DNA of 64,000 nt from Streptomyces antioxidans (GTDB lineage: Bacteria; Actinomycetota; Actinomycetes; Streptomycetales; Streptomycetaceae). This document shows, in pieces, positions 37,322-45,606 of this stretch; the stretch's first letter is position 1, and each line of letters begins with the position of its first letter. The DNA lies in contig NZ_LAKD02000101.1 of NCBI RefSeq assembly GCF_000968685.2, forward strand, positions 1 to 64,000. The letters are read 5' to 3'. The translations under genes and the position numbers were made by a program. The notes under the pieces are model-generated. The model worked only from the letters and a program-made list of their open reading frames with translations. It did not search any database and had not been told where the DNA came from.

Positions 37322-38092
37322 TTAGCCGACCAACGCCCCACCGTCCACCGGCAGTACGACCCCCGTCGCGTAGGCCGCCTCGTGCCGCGCAAGCTGGGTT
37401 ATCCAGAAGGCGACCTCCTCCGCCCGGCCGAGCCGCCCCAGCGGCACATGCTCGATCAGGGCCGCCCGCCGGGCCTCGATCTGCTCGGCGTCGAGCCCCT
37501 GGTGATGCCCGATCCCGGTGGCGATGGGACCGGGAGCCACACCCACCACCCGCACCCCTCGTGGCGCGAGTTGCACGGCCCAGCTGCGGGTCAGCGTGTC
37601 CAGGGCCGCCTTCAGCGCGGCGTACAGCTCACCGCCGGGCATCGGCCAGCCGCGCTGGCCGATCGCCGTACTGACGTTGATCACGACACCCGCGCTCTCG
37701 CTCAGCTGAGGGGCCGCGGCCTGGGTGAGGTACATCGGGGCGAGCAGATTGACGGCCAGCATCTCCTCGACGGCTTCCCGCCGGATGTCCCCGAGCGGTG
37801 TCCGCCGGACCACGGCGGCGTTGTTGACCAGCACATCGACGCGGCCGAACGCCTCCATCGCGGTGTTCACGATCAACTCGGCGGCGCCGGGGGCCGCGAC
37901 GTCGGCCACCAGTGGCCGGATGCCCGGGGCGTCGGCGGCCGTCTCGGCGAGCCGGGCCGCCGTACGGCCGACCACCAGGACCTGGGCGCCCTGCTCTGCG
38001 AAGGTGCGCGCGGTGGCCCGCCCGATCCCCGTGCCCCCACCCGTGACGATCACTGCTCTGCCGGAAAAGTGCGCTGCTGTCATGTCGGTCAT
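37322..38092 (-). CDS. Short-chain dehydrogenase/reductase
   Basis: A 256-residue classical SDR. Cofactor motif VIVTGGGTGIGRATAR, NNAAV strand motif, catalytic Ser in NVSTAIGQRG and YAALK (Tyr-x3-Lys), with VAPGPIATGIG after. The Arg after strand 2 (VVGRTAARL) suggests NADP(H). The stop codon TAA (37322-37324) lies within the right inverted repeat of the IS, yet the end VLPVDGGALVG is normal for SDRs, so at most the natural stop was replaced. Substrate unknown. The original downstream neighbour was probably separated by the insertion. Confidence 0.88.
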   Translation of the reverse strand: MTDMTAAHFSGRAVIVTGGGTGIGRATARTFAEQGAQVLVVGRTAARLAETAADAPGIRPLVADVAAPGAAELIVNTAMEAFGRVDVLVNNAAVVRRTPLGDIRREAVEEMLAVNLLAPMYLTQAAAPQLSESAGVVINVSTAIGQRGWPMPGGELYAALKAALDTLTRSWAVQLAPRGVRVVGVAPGPIATGIGHHQGLDAEQIEARRAALIEHVPLGRLGRAEEVAFWITQLARHEAAYATGVVLPVDGGALVG

Positions 38093-38216
38093 GTCGATGC
38101 ACCGTAAACATTGACGCCCGCGTCAACGTCAACCCAGCGGTCCTCGGGTCGCTCACCGGGGTGTGGAGCCGCATATCCTGGGCGGGTTGATCCACACCAC
38201 CCTTCCGGAGCGACCC

Positions 38217-38399
38217 TTGTACTTCACCGATCGCGGTATCGAGGAGCTGGAGCAGCGGCGCGGCAGTGAGGAGGTCACCTTCGAGTGGCTGGCCGAGCAG
38301 CTGCGGGCGTTCGTCGACCTGAACCCGGACTTCGAGGTTCCTGTGGAGCGGCTGGCGACCTGGCTGGCCCGGCTCGACGAGGAGGACGACGATCTCTGA
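38217..38399 (+). CDS. DUF6104-type small conserved protein
   Basis: A 60-residue acidic protein: (M)YFTDRGIEELEQRRG, then EVTFEWLAEQLRAFVDLNP and VPVERLATWLARLDEED. I recognise this as a very conserved small Streptomyces protein (DUF6104). The TTG at 38217 is chosen because GGAG lies seven bases upstream and the family begins with YFTDRG. An upstream ATG at 38163 adds 18 non-conserved residues. Function unknown. Confidence 0.8.
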   Translation: MYFTDRGIEELEQRRGSEEVTFEWLAEQLRAFVDLNPDFEVPVERLATWLARLDEEDDDL

Positions 38400-38453
38400 G
38401 GACGGCGCTGCCTGAGGGCACGACGTCTAAGGGGCATGGCGTCTGAGGGCTGT

Positions 38454-38492
38454 GCGTTCCGCGGGACCGCGTTCCGCACACCCGCGTTCCGC
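38454..38492. repeat. Three GCGTTCCGC copies at 15-bp period
   Basis: GCGTTCCGC at 38454, 38469 and 38484, in the gap between the small DUF6104 gene and the SARP gene. Possibly a short repeat expansion. No function evident. Confidence 0.7.
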
Positions 38493-38524
38493 GATGCCGC
38501 GCGGCCCTGTGGGCCGCCCGCCCC

Positions 38525-39340
38525 TCACGCCACCACCGGCCCCCGCCCCGGCGCCCCCGCCTCGTTGTCCAGCCGGGGGTCGGACACCAGCACCGCCTGC
38601 TGGAGCCGCTGCAGCTTCACCGAGGGCTCGAGCCCCAGCTCCTCCGTCATCGCCGTCCGCAGCCGCTGGTAGACCGTCAGCGCGCGGGTGCGCTGGCCGG
38701 AGCGGTGGAGGGCGAGCATGTACTGACCGTGCAGGCCCTCGTGGAAGCGGTGCTCCACGACCAGCGAGGCGAGGTCGCTCAGCACCTCCAGATGGCCGCC
38801 GAGCCGCAGCCGGGTCTCGATGCCGCGCTCGGTGACCGTGAGCCGGGACTGCTCCAGCCGGGCGACCTCCGCCTGCAGCGGCCGCCCGTGCGGGGTGACG
38901 TCGACCAGGGCCGGGCCCTGCCAGAGGGCCAGCGCCCGCCGGAAGGAGGTGTCCGCCGTCCGCTCGTCGCCGGCCTCCAGCGCGCCTTCGCCCGAGGCGA
39001 CGAGGTCGCGGTACTCATGGACGTCGAGCTCGCCGGGGCTCACCACCATGGCGTAGCCCCCGGGCCGGGTCTGCAGCACATCCCGGGTGACGGCGGCCGA
39101 TGGCATCCCCAGCCCCTCGGCGAGCAGCTTGCGCAGGTGCAGGATGTACGTCTGGAGCGTGGTCGGCCCGGTGCGCGGCGGCTGATCGCCCCACAGCTCG
39201 GCCATCAACGACTGCACCGGCACCATCCGGCCCGCGTTGAGCAGCAGCAGGGACAGCACCTTGCGCGGCTTCATCGCGCTGGGCACTCCGGACCCGGCGC
39301 CGAGGCCGAGTGTCAGCGGTCCGAGCACGCTCACCCGCAT
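38525..39340 (-). CDS. SARP-family pathway regulator
   Basis: A 271-residue Streptomyces antibiotic regulatory protein. OmpR-type winged helix at the N-terminus (MRVSVLGPLTLGLG, KPRKVLSLLLLNAGRMVP, LQTYILHLRKLL) and a bacterial transcriptional activation domain (VHEYRDLVASGEGAL, ALALWQGPALVDV, RALTVYQRLRTAMTEELGLEP). The ATG at 39340 has GAGAGG upstream; a longer frame to 39379 is non-family. SARPs bind short direct repeats at -35 of biosynthetic promoters. It is adjacent to the TetR and terphenyl-type genes and probably activates them. Confidence 0.9.
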   Translation of the reverse strand: MRVSVLGPLTLGLGAGSGVPSAMKPRKVLSLLLLNAGRMVPVQSLMAELWGDQPPRTGPTTLQTYILHLRKLLAEGLGMPSAAVTRDVLQTRPGGYAMVVSPGELDVHEYRDLVASGEGALEAGDERTADTSFRRALALWQGPALVDVTPHGRPLQAEVARLEQSRLTVTERGIETRLRLGGHLEVLSDLASLVVEHRFHEGLHGQYMLALHRSGQRTRALTVYQRLRTAMTEELGLEPSVKLQRLQQAVLVSDPRLDNEAGAPGRGPVVA

Positions 39341-39362
39341 GGGTGGCACCTCTCTTCGGGCT

Positions 39363-40046
39363 TCATGGGCGGTACGCACGCACGAGCAGGTCGGCGGCGC
39401 ACTCGCAGACGGCCGTGGCCTCGTCCTCGGCGAGCGGACGGGTGCCGTACATCGACTGGTAGAGCCCCTGTTGGACGATCAGGGCCACGAACTGGCGGGC
39501 GGCGGCGGCCGGATCGGGCACGCTCAGCTCGCCGCTGCCGGTGCGCCGGGCGAGCATCCCGGCGAGGTACGCCACCAGTTGCTGGGGCTCCCCCTCCGCG
39601 CACGCGGGGCGCAGCGAGGGATGGCGGGCGACCTCGGCGATGACCAGGCGGCGCAGCGCGGAGGCCCGCGCGTCGAGCAGTACGTCGAGCACCCGGTGGC
39701 CGAAGGCGCGCAGCGCGCTGCGGGCGTCGCCGCAGTCGTACGCCTCGGGGGCCCCGGGGCCGTCCGGCCCGAGGGCGTACGGGGAACCGGCGGCGAAACC
39801 GGCCGCCACCCGCTCCCGCTCCTCCTCGACGGCGGCGATGAACAGCCGCTCCTTGTCGCCGAAGTGGTTGTAGACGGTCTGCTTGGACACGCGGGCCTCG
39901 TCCGCGATGACGTCCACGCTCGCCCGGTCGTACCCCTCGCGCAGGAAGACGGCCACCGCCGCCTCCACGATCGCCTGGCGCTTGGCGGGCTGGGGGCCCA
40001 CCGGCCGCCCCGCCGCGCCGCGCCGGGAACCGCTGTCCGTCCGCAA
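39363..40046 (-). CDS. TetR-family regulator beside nitroreductase
   Basis: A 227-residue TetR protein: HTH KRQAIVEAAVAVFLREGYDRASVDVIADEARVS in which KQTVYNHFGDKERLF completes the recognition helix, then a C-terminal domain of the kind PF14246-like AefR regulators have (LVALIVQQGLYQSMYG). A TTG start at 40046 is supported by AGGAGG eight bases upstream. It is divergent from the nitroreductase gene, and two copies of a palindrome occupy the shared promoter region, so self-control and repression of the reductase gene are likely. Confidence 0.9.
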   Translation of the reverse strand: MRTDSGSRRGAAGRPVGPQPAKRQAIVEAAVAVFLREGYDRASVDVIADEARVSKQTVYNHFGDKERLFIAAVEEERERVAAGFAAGSPYALGPDGPGAPEAYDCGDARSALRAFGHRVLDVLLDARASALRRLVIAEVARHPSLRPACAEGEPQQLVAYLAGMLARRTGSGELSVPDPAAAARQFVALIVQQGLYQSMYGTRPLAEDEATAVCECAADLLVRAYRP

Positions 40047-40085
40047 CGGCCCAACCTCCTCGCTCCGAGCCGGTCTTGCCCTCGA

Positions 40086-40139
40086 TGGACTAGTGAGTCT
40101 AGCCTTCGTTCACCGCAATGGACTAGCCCGTCTAGTCCA
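40086..40139. promoter_or_regulatory. Twin palindromic operators for the divergent TetR
   Basis: A perfect palindrome TGGACTAG-CCCGT-CTAGTCCA (40119-40139) and a second copy TGGACTAG-TGAGT-CTAGCC (40086-40104) with a degraded right end. The centres are 33 bp apart, on the same face of the helix (about three turns). They sit between the TetR start (40046) and the nitroreductase start (40209). Confidence 0.85.
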
Positions 40140-40208
40140 ATTAATTCATCGGCGGGTCACGTCGTTTCACCATCACTTCACAAACCACCGCGTCACAAGG
40201 AGAGCTCG

Positions 40209-40829
40209 ATGAGCGCACCGGAGAGCAGCGAGGCCCTGGGCCCCCTCACCCTGGCCCCGGAGGCGCAGCGGCAGCTGTTCCTGGAAGCCCGTACGGCCAA
40301 CACCTTCACCGATGAGCCGGTGACGGACGAGCAGGTCCGCGCGATCCACGAACTGGTCAGGTACGCCCCCACCTCGCTGAACCAGCAGCCGCTGCGGGTG
40401 GTGCTGGTGCGCTCGCGGCAGGCGCGCGCCCGGCTGGTGTCGCTGATGACGGGGCGGAACCAGGAGAAGACGGCCAAGGCCCCGCTGGTGGCGGTGCTCG
40501 CCGCGGACCTGGACTTCCACGAGGAGCTGCCGCGGCTGGTGCCGTTCATGGAGAATCCGCAGGCGTTCTTCGCCGACCCCGAGGTCCGGGAGGGGTCAGC
40601 GCGGTTCAACACCGCGATCCAGGTGGGTTACTTCATCCTGGGCGTGCGCGCCGCGGGGCTCGCCGCCGGGCCCATGATCGGCTTCGACCACGAGGCCGTC
40701 TCCAAGGAGTTCTTCGAGGACGGGCGGCACTCGGCGGTCTGTGTGGTCAACATCGGCAAGCCGGGCCCGGACGCGTGGATGGGGCGGCTGCCGCGCCTGG
40801 AGTACGACGAGGTCTTCCGTACGGTCTGA
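40209..40829 (+). CDS. Nitroreductase-family oxidoreductase (RutE-like)
   Basis: A 206-residue FMN-dependent nitroreductase-fold protein close to malonic-semialdehyde reductase RutE. Landmarks: FLEARTANTFTDEPVTDEQV, YAPTSLNQQPLRVVLVRS (FMN phosphate and ring contacts), FNTAIQVGYFILGVRAAGLAAGPM and VVNIGKPG. AAGGAG (40197-40202) precedes the ATG. Its promoter region carries the TetR palindromes. It may belong to the terphenyl-type cluster as an extra reductase or be an independent quinone/nitro detoxification gene. The first is inference from position. Confidence 0.88.
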   Translation: MSAPESSEALGPLTLAPEAQRQLFLEARTANTFTDEPVTDEQVRAIHELVRYAPTSLNQQPLRVVLVRSRQARARLVSLMTGRNQEKTAKAPLVAVLAADLDFHEELPRLVPFMENPQAFFADPEVREGSARFNTAIQVGYFILGVRAAGLAAGPMIGFDHEAVSKEFFEDGRHSAVCVVNIGKPGPDAWMGRLPRLEYDEVFRTV

Positions 40830-40933
40830 GACATGAAATCCGGGGCCTGAGAGCTGGGGCCCGGCGGCCGCCCGCTTCCGTGCCTTCTGGGCGCGGGAGC
40901 GGACGGCTGCCATGCGCCGGTCAGCTCTCGATG

Positions 40934-41332
40934 TCAGCTCTCGATCAGTTCGTGGAACGCCACCGTGTCGAAGATGTCCTCCATCCTCGCCGCCTTGCCG
41001 TCCCGCATCGTCCACGAGTGGACGAAGTCCAGCGTCACGGTCCTGCCGCTCCGCGAGGTCACCTCGCGGGTGCCGAACACCACGACCCGGTCGCCCTGTT
41101 CGATGAACTCCCTCGGCGCGAGCCTCATCCCGCCCAGCACGGTCGGCACCCGGGCGAGGAACTCCCTGATCCCCGCATGGCCCAGCTTGGTGCCGCCGAG
41201 CCCGTACTTGGCCATCCCCTCCGGATGCACCCACTCCACATCGGGGTGCAGACCCGAGAGGATCCCGTCGATGTCGCGGTCGCGGAAGCCCGCGTAGGAG
41301 GCGCGGATGGCCTCGATGTTCGGTGATGCCAT
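40934..41332 (-). CDS. SnoaL/NTF2-like protein of the terphenyl-type operon (TerB-like)
   Basis: A 132-residue NTF2/SnoaL-fold protein: IEAIRASYAGFRDRDIDGILSGL, HPDVEWVHPEG, a beta sheet with VVVFGTREVTSRSG and DFVHSWTMRDGKAARMEDIFDT. The ATG at 41332 is backed by GAGGAG eight bases upstream; a GTG at 41341 is possible. It lies 34 bp after the SDR gene on the same strand and ends the operon. As I recall, TerB of terfestatin biosynthesis is an NTF2-like protein working with an SDR-type TerC in reductive dehydration of a bis-hydroxyquinone. The match here is by fold and gene order. Confidence 0.78.
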   Translation of the reverse strand: MASPNIEAIRASYAGFRDRDIDGILSGLHPDVEWVHPEGMAKYGLGGTKLGHAGIREFLARVPTVLGGMRLAPREFIEQGDRVVVFGTREVTSRSGRTVTLDFVHSWTMRDGKAARMEDIFDTVAFHELIES

Positions 41333-41366
41333 GGTCGCCACTCCTCAGACGGCGGGGTGCCGGGGC

Positions 41367-42290
41367 TTAAGACGGAAGGTGCTCGGGGTGGAGCGCCTGG
41401 AGGGTGCGCCGTACGCCCTCGCGCCACGGCACCCGGCAGGGGCCGGTGATCTCCCGCCGCCGGGCGGGGTCGAAGCGGTAGGTCTCCCGGGTGACCTCGC
41501 TCGGCACGAGCCGGGCGGTGACCCCGGTGAGCTCCTCCAGGTGGCGCACGCAGTCGGTCATCCCGACCGCCTCGTCCCCGCCCCAGTTGACCAGCGTGGC
41601 CGGGGTCGACGCGGCCCTCCAGAGAGGGGGGACATGGGCGATGAGGTCGTCGGTGTGGAGGAGCGAGCACCAGTTCTGGCCCTCCCTGGGCACCGGTATC
41701 GGCTCGCCCGCGAGCATCCGCTCGAAGTAGAGCATCGGGACCCCGCCGTAGCCGCCGGGGCCGTAGGCGATGTTGAGCCGGGCGATGGTCGTCGGCAGGT
41801 CCAGCACCTGGGCGAACGCCCGTACCGCGCCCTCCGCGGCGATCTTGCCCACCGGGTAGGCGGGCAGCCAGTCGGCCACTCCGTCCACGGGGTCGTCCTC
41901 GGTGTAGGCGTGGTCGAGCGTCTGCCGCTTGTAGAGCGCCCCGGTGGAGACGAAGAGGAACGCTTCCGCCGCCCGGCAGTGGGACATCAGCCGGCCGGTG
42001 GCCACCGAGTTGACCTCGATGGCCGCGTTGACATCGCCGTCCTCGCCACGGCGCACCGCCGAGTGGAAGACATGGGTGAAGTCGTCCGGCAGCCCCTCGT
42101 ACGCCGCCTCGCGCGGGTCGTTCATGTCCCAGTGGAATGTGGTGATCCCGTGGCCGTTCAGCTCCTTCTCGACTCCCGGGGTGCCGAACCGGCCCAGACA
42201 CCACACCTCGTTGCGCCCGGCCAGTGCCTCGGCCACCGGCCGGGCGACCTGTCCGGTGCCGCCGGTGACCAGGATCTTCTTGCCTTCCAC
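41367..42290 (-). CDS. NAD(P)-dependent epimerase/dehydratase-type SDR (TerC-like)
   Basis: A 307-residue extended SDR: KILVTGGTGQVARPVAEAL (cofactor loop), a DxxD-like segment, FLFVSTGALYK and the catalytic YPVGK (Tyr-x3-Lys), then ARLNIAYGPGGYGG. The GTG at 42290 has AAGGAG nine bases upstream and starts directly at the Rossmann fold; the longer frame to 42413 lies inside the preceding gene. It is 34 bp after the A-T-TE synthetase. By order and type it matches the reductase partner in p-terphenyl clusters. Confidence 0.85.
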   Translation of the reverse strand: MEGKKILVTGGTGQVARPVAEALAGRNEVWCLGRFGTPGVEKELNGHGITTFHWDMNDPREAAYEGLPDDFTHVFHSAVRRGEDGDVNAAIEVNSVATGRLMSHCRAAEAFLFVSTGALYKRQTLDHAYTEDDPVDGVADWLPAYPVGKIAAEGAVRAFAQVLDLPTTIARLNIAYGPGGYGGVPMLYFERMLAGEPIPVPREGQNWCSLLHTDDLIAHVPPLWRAASTPATLVNWGGDEAVGMTDCVRHLEELTGVTARLVPSEVTRETYRFDPARRREITGPCRVPWREGVRRTLQALHPEHLPS

Positions 42291-42324
42291 CCTGCTCGTC
42301 TCCTTGTGCCTGGCCCTCACGGGT

Positions 42325-45219
42325 CTATGACCGGCCATTGGCGCGGGCCCGGTCGGCTTCGTCCAGCGCGCGGTCGAGCTCCCCGCGCAGCACCGCCTGG
42401 AAGGCCGCGACATGCCGCGGGCCCATCAGCGTGTAGTGCTCACCGGGTACGTCCAGATACCGGTTGGGCTCGGTGGTGTACTCGTCCCACCGGCGCAGCT
42501 CGTTCGCCAGCCAGTCCTCCTTGGTGCCGCGCAGCGGGATCGCGTAGAAGACCGTCATGGACCGGGTGGTGCCACTGGGGTGGTAGTCGCGGCCCAGGGC
42601 GGTGAGGCCATGGGCCAGCTCCGCCCAGGCGGTGAACGTGCCCAGGTCCAGGTCGAGTTCGTCCAGCCGGGCCGGCGGGGCGATCCGCAGCAGCCGCGCC
42701 AGCTGCTCCTCCTGGGGCAGCGGGCGCAGTTCGGCGGGGAGGTCGAGCGACTGCTTCTTGTTGATCAGGTCCAGGAAGAAGGCGAGGTTGGTCGCCGTCT
42801 CGGTGAAGTCGAGCTCGTCCATGCGGTACTTGATGTGCGGCGGAAGGTTGAAGCTGCCGACGAAGTCGACCCGCTCGCCCCGGGCCTCCAGCGCCTTGGC
42901 GATCTCGAAGGCCACGGCGCCGCCGTAGGAGTATCCGGCGACGGCGTAGGGGCCGTGCGGCTGGCGGGCGCGGATGGCCTGCACATAGCACTCCACCATC
43001 TCCTCGAAGCTCGCGAAGGGCTTCTCGCCCTCGTTGAAGCCCCGGGCGCGCAGTGCGTGGAACGGCCGGTCGCCGACGAAGTACTTGGCGAGGTTGACGA
43101 AGACCAGGACCTCGCCGACGCCGGGGTGGACACAGAACAGCGGGGTCTTGTCGCCGCCGGACTGGAGCGTGACGACCGGGTCGTACCCCGCGGAGCCGGG
43201 CGCGCCGCCGCCGTCGAGCCGGGCGGCGAGCTGCCGCACCGACGGCGCCGTGAGCACCATGATGACCGGCAGGTCCGCGATCCCCAGACGCCGGTGGACC
43301 TGGCGCCGCAGCCGCAGGATGTCCAGCGAGGTGCCGCCCAGGTCGAAGAAGCTGGCGGTGGCGCTGATCCGCTCCGCGGTGATGTCGAACATCTCGGCGT
43401 AGATCCCGGCGAGGATCCGCTCGGTCCCGCCCTCGGGCGGGGTGTGGCCGCCGAGCCGACGGGTGGTCAGCTCCGCGACCCGCTCGATGACGCCGTCGTA
43501 GCCGCCGGACTCCAGGCGCTGGCGCATCCGGCGGCGCAGCGTCTTGCCGAGGCTGGTCTTGGGGAAGGCGTCCTTGGGCAGCGGCAGGATGAGGGAGGGC
43601 CGGAAGCCCCAGTGGATCACCACGGTGGAGCGCACCGCGGTGATCATGCGGTGCAGCCCGGCCTCGTCGTCGTCCGCGGGCTCGGGGCTGACGGCGATGA
43701 CCAGCTGTTCGGTGTCGCTGCCCGGGCGGCGGGTCGGGAACGCCGCGACATAGCCGCTCGCGACATCGTCCAGCTGCTCCAGGGCGGCCTCCAGCTCATG
43801 GCTGAAGTAGTTGACGCCATTGACGATGACGCTGTCCTTGCTGCGGCCGACGAGGGTCAGCCGGCCCTCGTCGATCCGGCCCAGGTCGCCGCTGCGGAAC
43901 CAGCCGTCGGGGGTGAAGGCCTCCTCGGTGGCCTCGGCGTCGTTGTAGTAGCCGGGGGTGATCATCGGGCCGCTGAGCTGCAGCTCGCCGATCTCGCCCT
44001 CGGGCAGCGCCCGGTGGTCGTCGTCGGCGACGCGGATCCGCAGCCCCTCGACGGGGGTGCCGAGGTTGGCGAACTCCTGGCCCGCGTCGGCGGCCGGGAA
44101 CGCGGGGTTGTAGACGCTGCCCGCGCAGGTCTCGGTCATGCCGAAGGCGGGCCAGAGCGCGGCCTCCCGCAGGCCGTACGGGGCGTAATGGGCCAGGAAT
44201 GCCTCGCCGGTCGCGACGACATTCGCCTCACCGCCGCTGACGATATGGCGCAGCGCGCTCAGATCGAGCCCTTCGCCGCCCGCGGATATCTCCTCCGCCA
44301 CCTCGTGGGCGGAGGAATTGAGCGGACCGAGGAGGAAGTTCGGCGTAAAGGTCATCGTGACCTTGTGGCGGGAAATGATCCGGAGGAACCTCAGTGGCTC
44401 CTCAAGAATGACCGCGGCCTCCGCGTGCAATTGCTCGGCGCCCACGTACAGCGGCAGCATATGCGCTTCCAGAAGCGCGGCCACATGGTCGTAGGAAATC
44501 CAGTTGAACGTGGTGTCGGCGGCGGTGAGCCGCTGCTTTTCCGCCTTTCCCGCCATCGCGGCCAGGATATTTCCATGCGTCAGCATGACCGCTTTCGCAT
44601 TCCCGGTGGAGCCGGAGGTGAGCACCAGCAGGGCGAGGTCGTCAGGGGCCGCGGAGTGCACGACGGGCGGGGCCGCGGAGGGCGCGGCGTCCCGGGTCGC
44701 GGGGTGCGCGGCGGGCGGCTGCCCGGGCTTGGCTCCGGAGGTGCCTCCGGCCTTCCGCAGCTCCGCCACGACGGCCACCGCGAGCCCGGGCACCTCGGGC
44801 AGCTCGGCCCGCATCGCCTCGGTGGTCACCAGCAGCGGACCGTCCAACAGCTGGTTGACATGGGCGAGTTGGGCCGCCCAGCGGGCCGGGTCGCCGGAGA
44901 CCGGCACCATGGGGCAGGGCACGAAGCCGCCCAGCAGACAGGCCCAGAAAACCGTCAGGAATTCCGGCTGGCGGTCCAGCAGCAGGGCCACCTTGTCCCG
45001 CGGCCGCAATCCCCGGTCGCGGAGTGCGGAGAGGAGCCCGAGCGCCGATTCCAGCAGTTCCGGATAGGGCTGCCGTACGGATTCACTCGCGGTGGGTCCG
45101 AGCAGATAGCGCACTCCCGAATGGGCATGCTCGCGGGCCGCCCGCAACAACAGCCGGGCAACCGAGTTCGGCCCCGCTTCTTCCGGTGGCATCGAGGTAT
45201 TCCAGGGTTGTGACGTCAT
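42325..45219 (-). CDS. A-T-TE NRPS-like synthetase, polyporic-acid-synthetase type
   Basis: A 964-residue single-module enzyme. Adenylation domain (about 20-580): A3 LVLTSGSTGNAKA (198-210), FGMTET (359-364), SGDLGRIDEGRLTLVGRSKD and VNGVNYFSHELE, the last typical of aryl-pyruvate-activating synthetases. Thiolation domain (597-668) with the phosphopantetheine Ser631 in DLGGTSLD. Thioesterase (about 692-950) with GYSYGG Ser764 and PGEHYTLM His. No condensation domain. This order is shared by atromentin, ralfuranone and echoside synthetases, which dimerise arylpyruvates such as phenylpyruvate into bis-hydroxyquinones. It heads the operon with the SDR and NTF2-like genes. The exact substrate is not derivable here. 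Confidence 0.9.
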   Translation of the reverse strand: MTSQPWNTSMPPEEAGPNSVARLLLRAAREHAHSGVRYLLGPTASESVRQPYPELLESALGLLSALRDRGLRPRDKVALLLDRQPEFLTVFWACLLGGFVPCPMVPVSGDPARWAAQLAHVNQLLDGPLLVTTEAMRAELPEVPGLAVAVVAELRKAGGTSGAKPGQPPAAHPATRDAAPSAAPPVVHSAAPDDLALLVLTSGSTGNAKAVMLTHGNILAAMAGKAEKQRLTAADTTFNWISYDHVAALLEAHMLPLYVGAEQLHAEAAVILEEPLRFLRIISRHKVTMTFTPNFLLGPLNSSAHEVAEEISAGGEGLDLSALRHIVSGGEANVVATGEAFLAHYAPYGLREAALWPAFGMTETCAGSVYNPAFPAADAGQEFANLGTPVEGLRIRVADDDHRALPEGEIGELQLSGPMITPGYYNDAEATEEAFTPDGWFRSGDLGRIDEGRLTLVGRSKDSVIVNGVNYFSHELEAALEQLDDVASGYVAAFPTRRPGSDTEQLVIAVSPEPADDDEAGLHRMITAVRSTVVIHWGFRPSLILPLPKDAFPKTSLGKTLRRRMRQRLESGGYDGVIERVAELTTRRLGGHTPPEGGTERILAGIYAEMFDITAERISATASFFDLGGTSLDILRLRRQVHRRLGIADLPVIMVLTAPSVRQLAARLDGGGAPGSAGYDPVVTLQSGGDKTPLFCVHPGVGEVLVFVNLAKYFVGDRPFHALRARGFNEGEKPFASFEEMVECYVQAIRARQPHGPYAVAGYSYGGAVAFEIAKALEARGERVDFVGSFNLPPHIKYRMDELDFTETATNLAFFLDLINKKQSLDLPAELRPLPQEEQLARLLRIAPPARLDELDLDLGTFTAWAELAHGLTALGRDYHPSGTTRSMTVFYAIPLRGTKEDWLANELRRWDEYTTEPNRYLDVPGEHYTLMGPRHVAAFQAVLRGELDRALDEADRARANGRS

Positions 45220-45527
45220 CCCCCCACGGCCCCTTCTTCCTTCCCGCTTCTGAGGCCACGAAGGTAACAGTCCCGAACATACGTATCCATAACGCTCTAC
45301 CAGGACTCTAGCGAGGCCCTAGCGGAATTTCTCAGACCGGAGGGGTTTCTTCAAAAGGCGATTCAGCCCACAGAGAAACGATGGTTGCGGCATGCATCTT
45401 CTACCGCCGTGTGCGATTACACACGGGCCACGGGACAAGATCAGGAGCGGAGCAGGGGCCGGAACTGGGCCCAGGGATGGGACTGGGGCCGGACCGGACC
45501 AGAACCGGGCTTGACTCCACGAGACCG

Positions 45528-45559
45528 CGATATATCGTGTTGTGCAGGAGACACGATAT
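45528..45559. promoter_or_regulatory. Probable PadR operator over the DUF4097-padR promoter
   Basis: ATATCGTGT (45532-45540), ten bases, ACACGATAT (45551-45559): a perfect 9-bp inverted repeat. A smaller palindrome CGATATATCG (45528-45537) overlaps its left arm. TTGACT at 45511-45516 is a good -35, and a TATCGT-type -10 at 45533 would be covered by the palindrome. AT-rich palindromes are usual PadR targets, and a PadR gene is in this operon. Confidence 0.7.
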
Positions 45560-45606
45560 GTTGCGTCCAGATGGCGCGTCGTACGTCCAGCCAGGGGAGG
45601 CCAGGG

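Larger units (their letters stand above)
35735..37325 (+). mobile_element. IS5-type insertion sequence with passenger gene
   Basis: About 1.59 kb bounded by near-perfect inverted repeats: left CTAAGGGTTGTCCCGTAA (35735-35752), right (reverse complement) CTAAGAGTTGTCCCGTAA (37308-37325), one mismatch in 18. It contains a GTG-started gene of unknown function and a DDE transposase. No clear target-site duplication is visible; the ends share CTAA/TTAG. The right end runs into the stop codon of the SDR gene. Confidence 0.85.

Noticed and set aside
42412..45213. A 933-codon open frame antisense to the A-T-TE synthetase
   Set aside because: The synthetase strand shows every expected NRPS motif; this one shows none.
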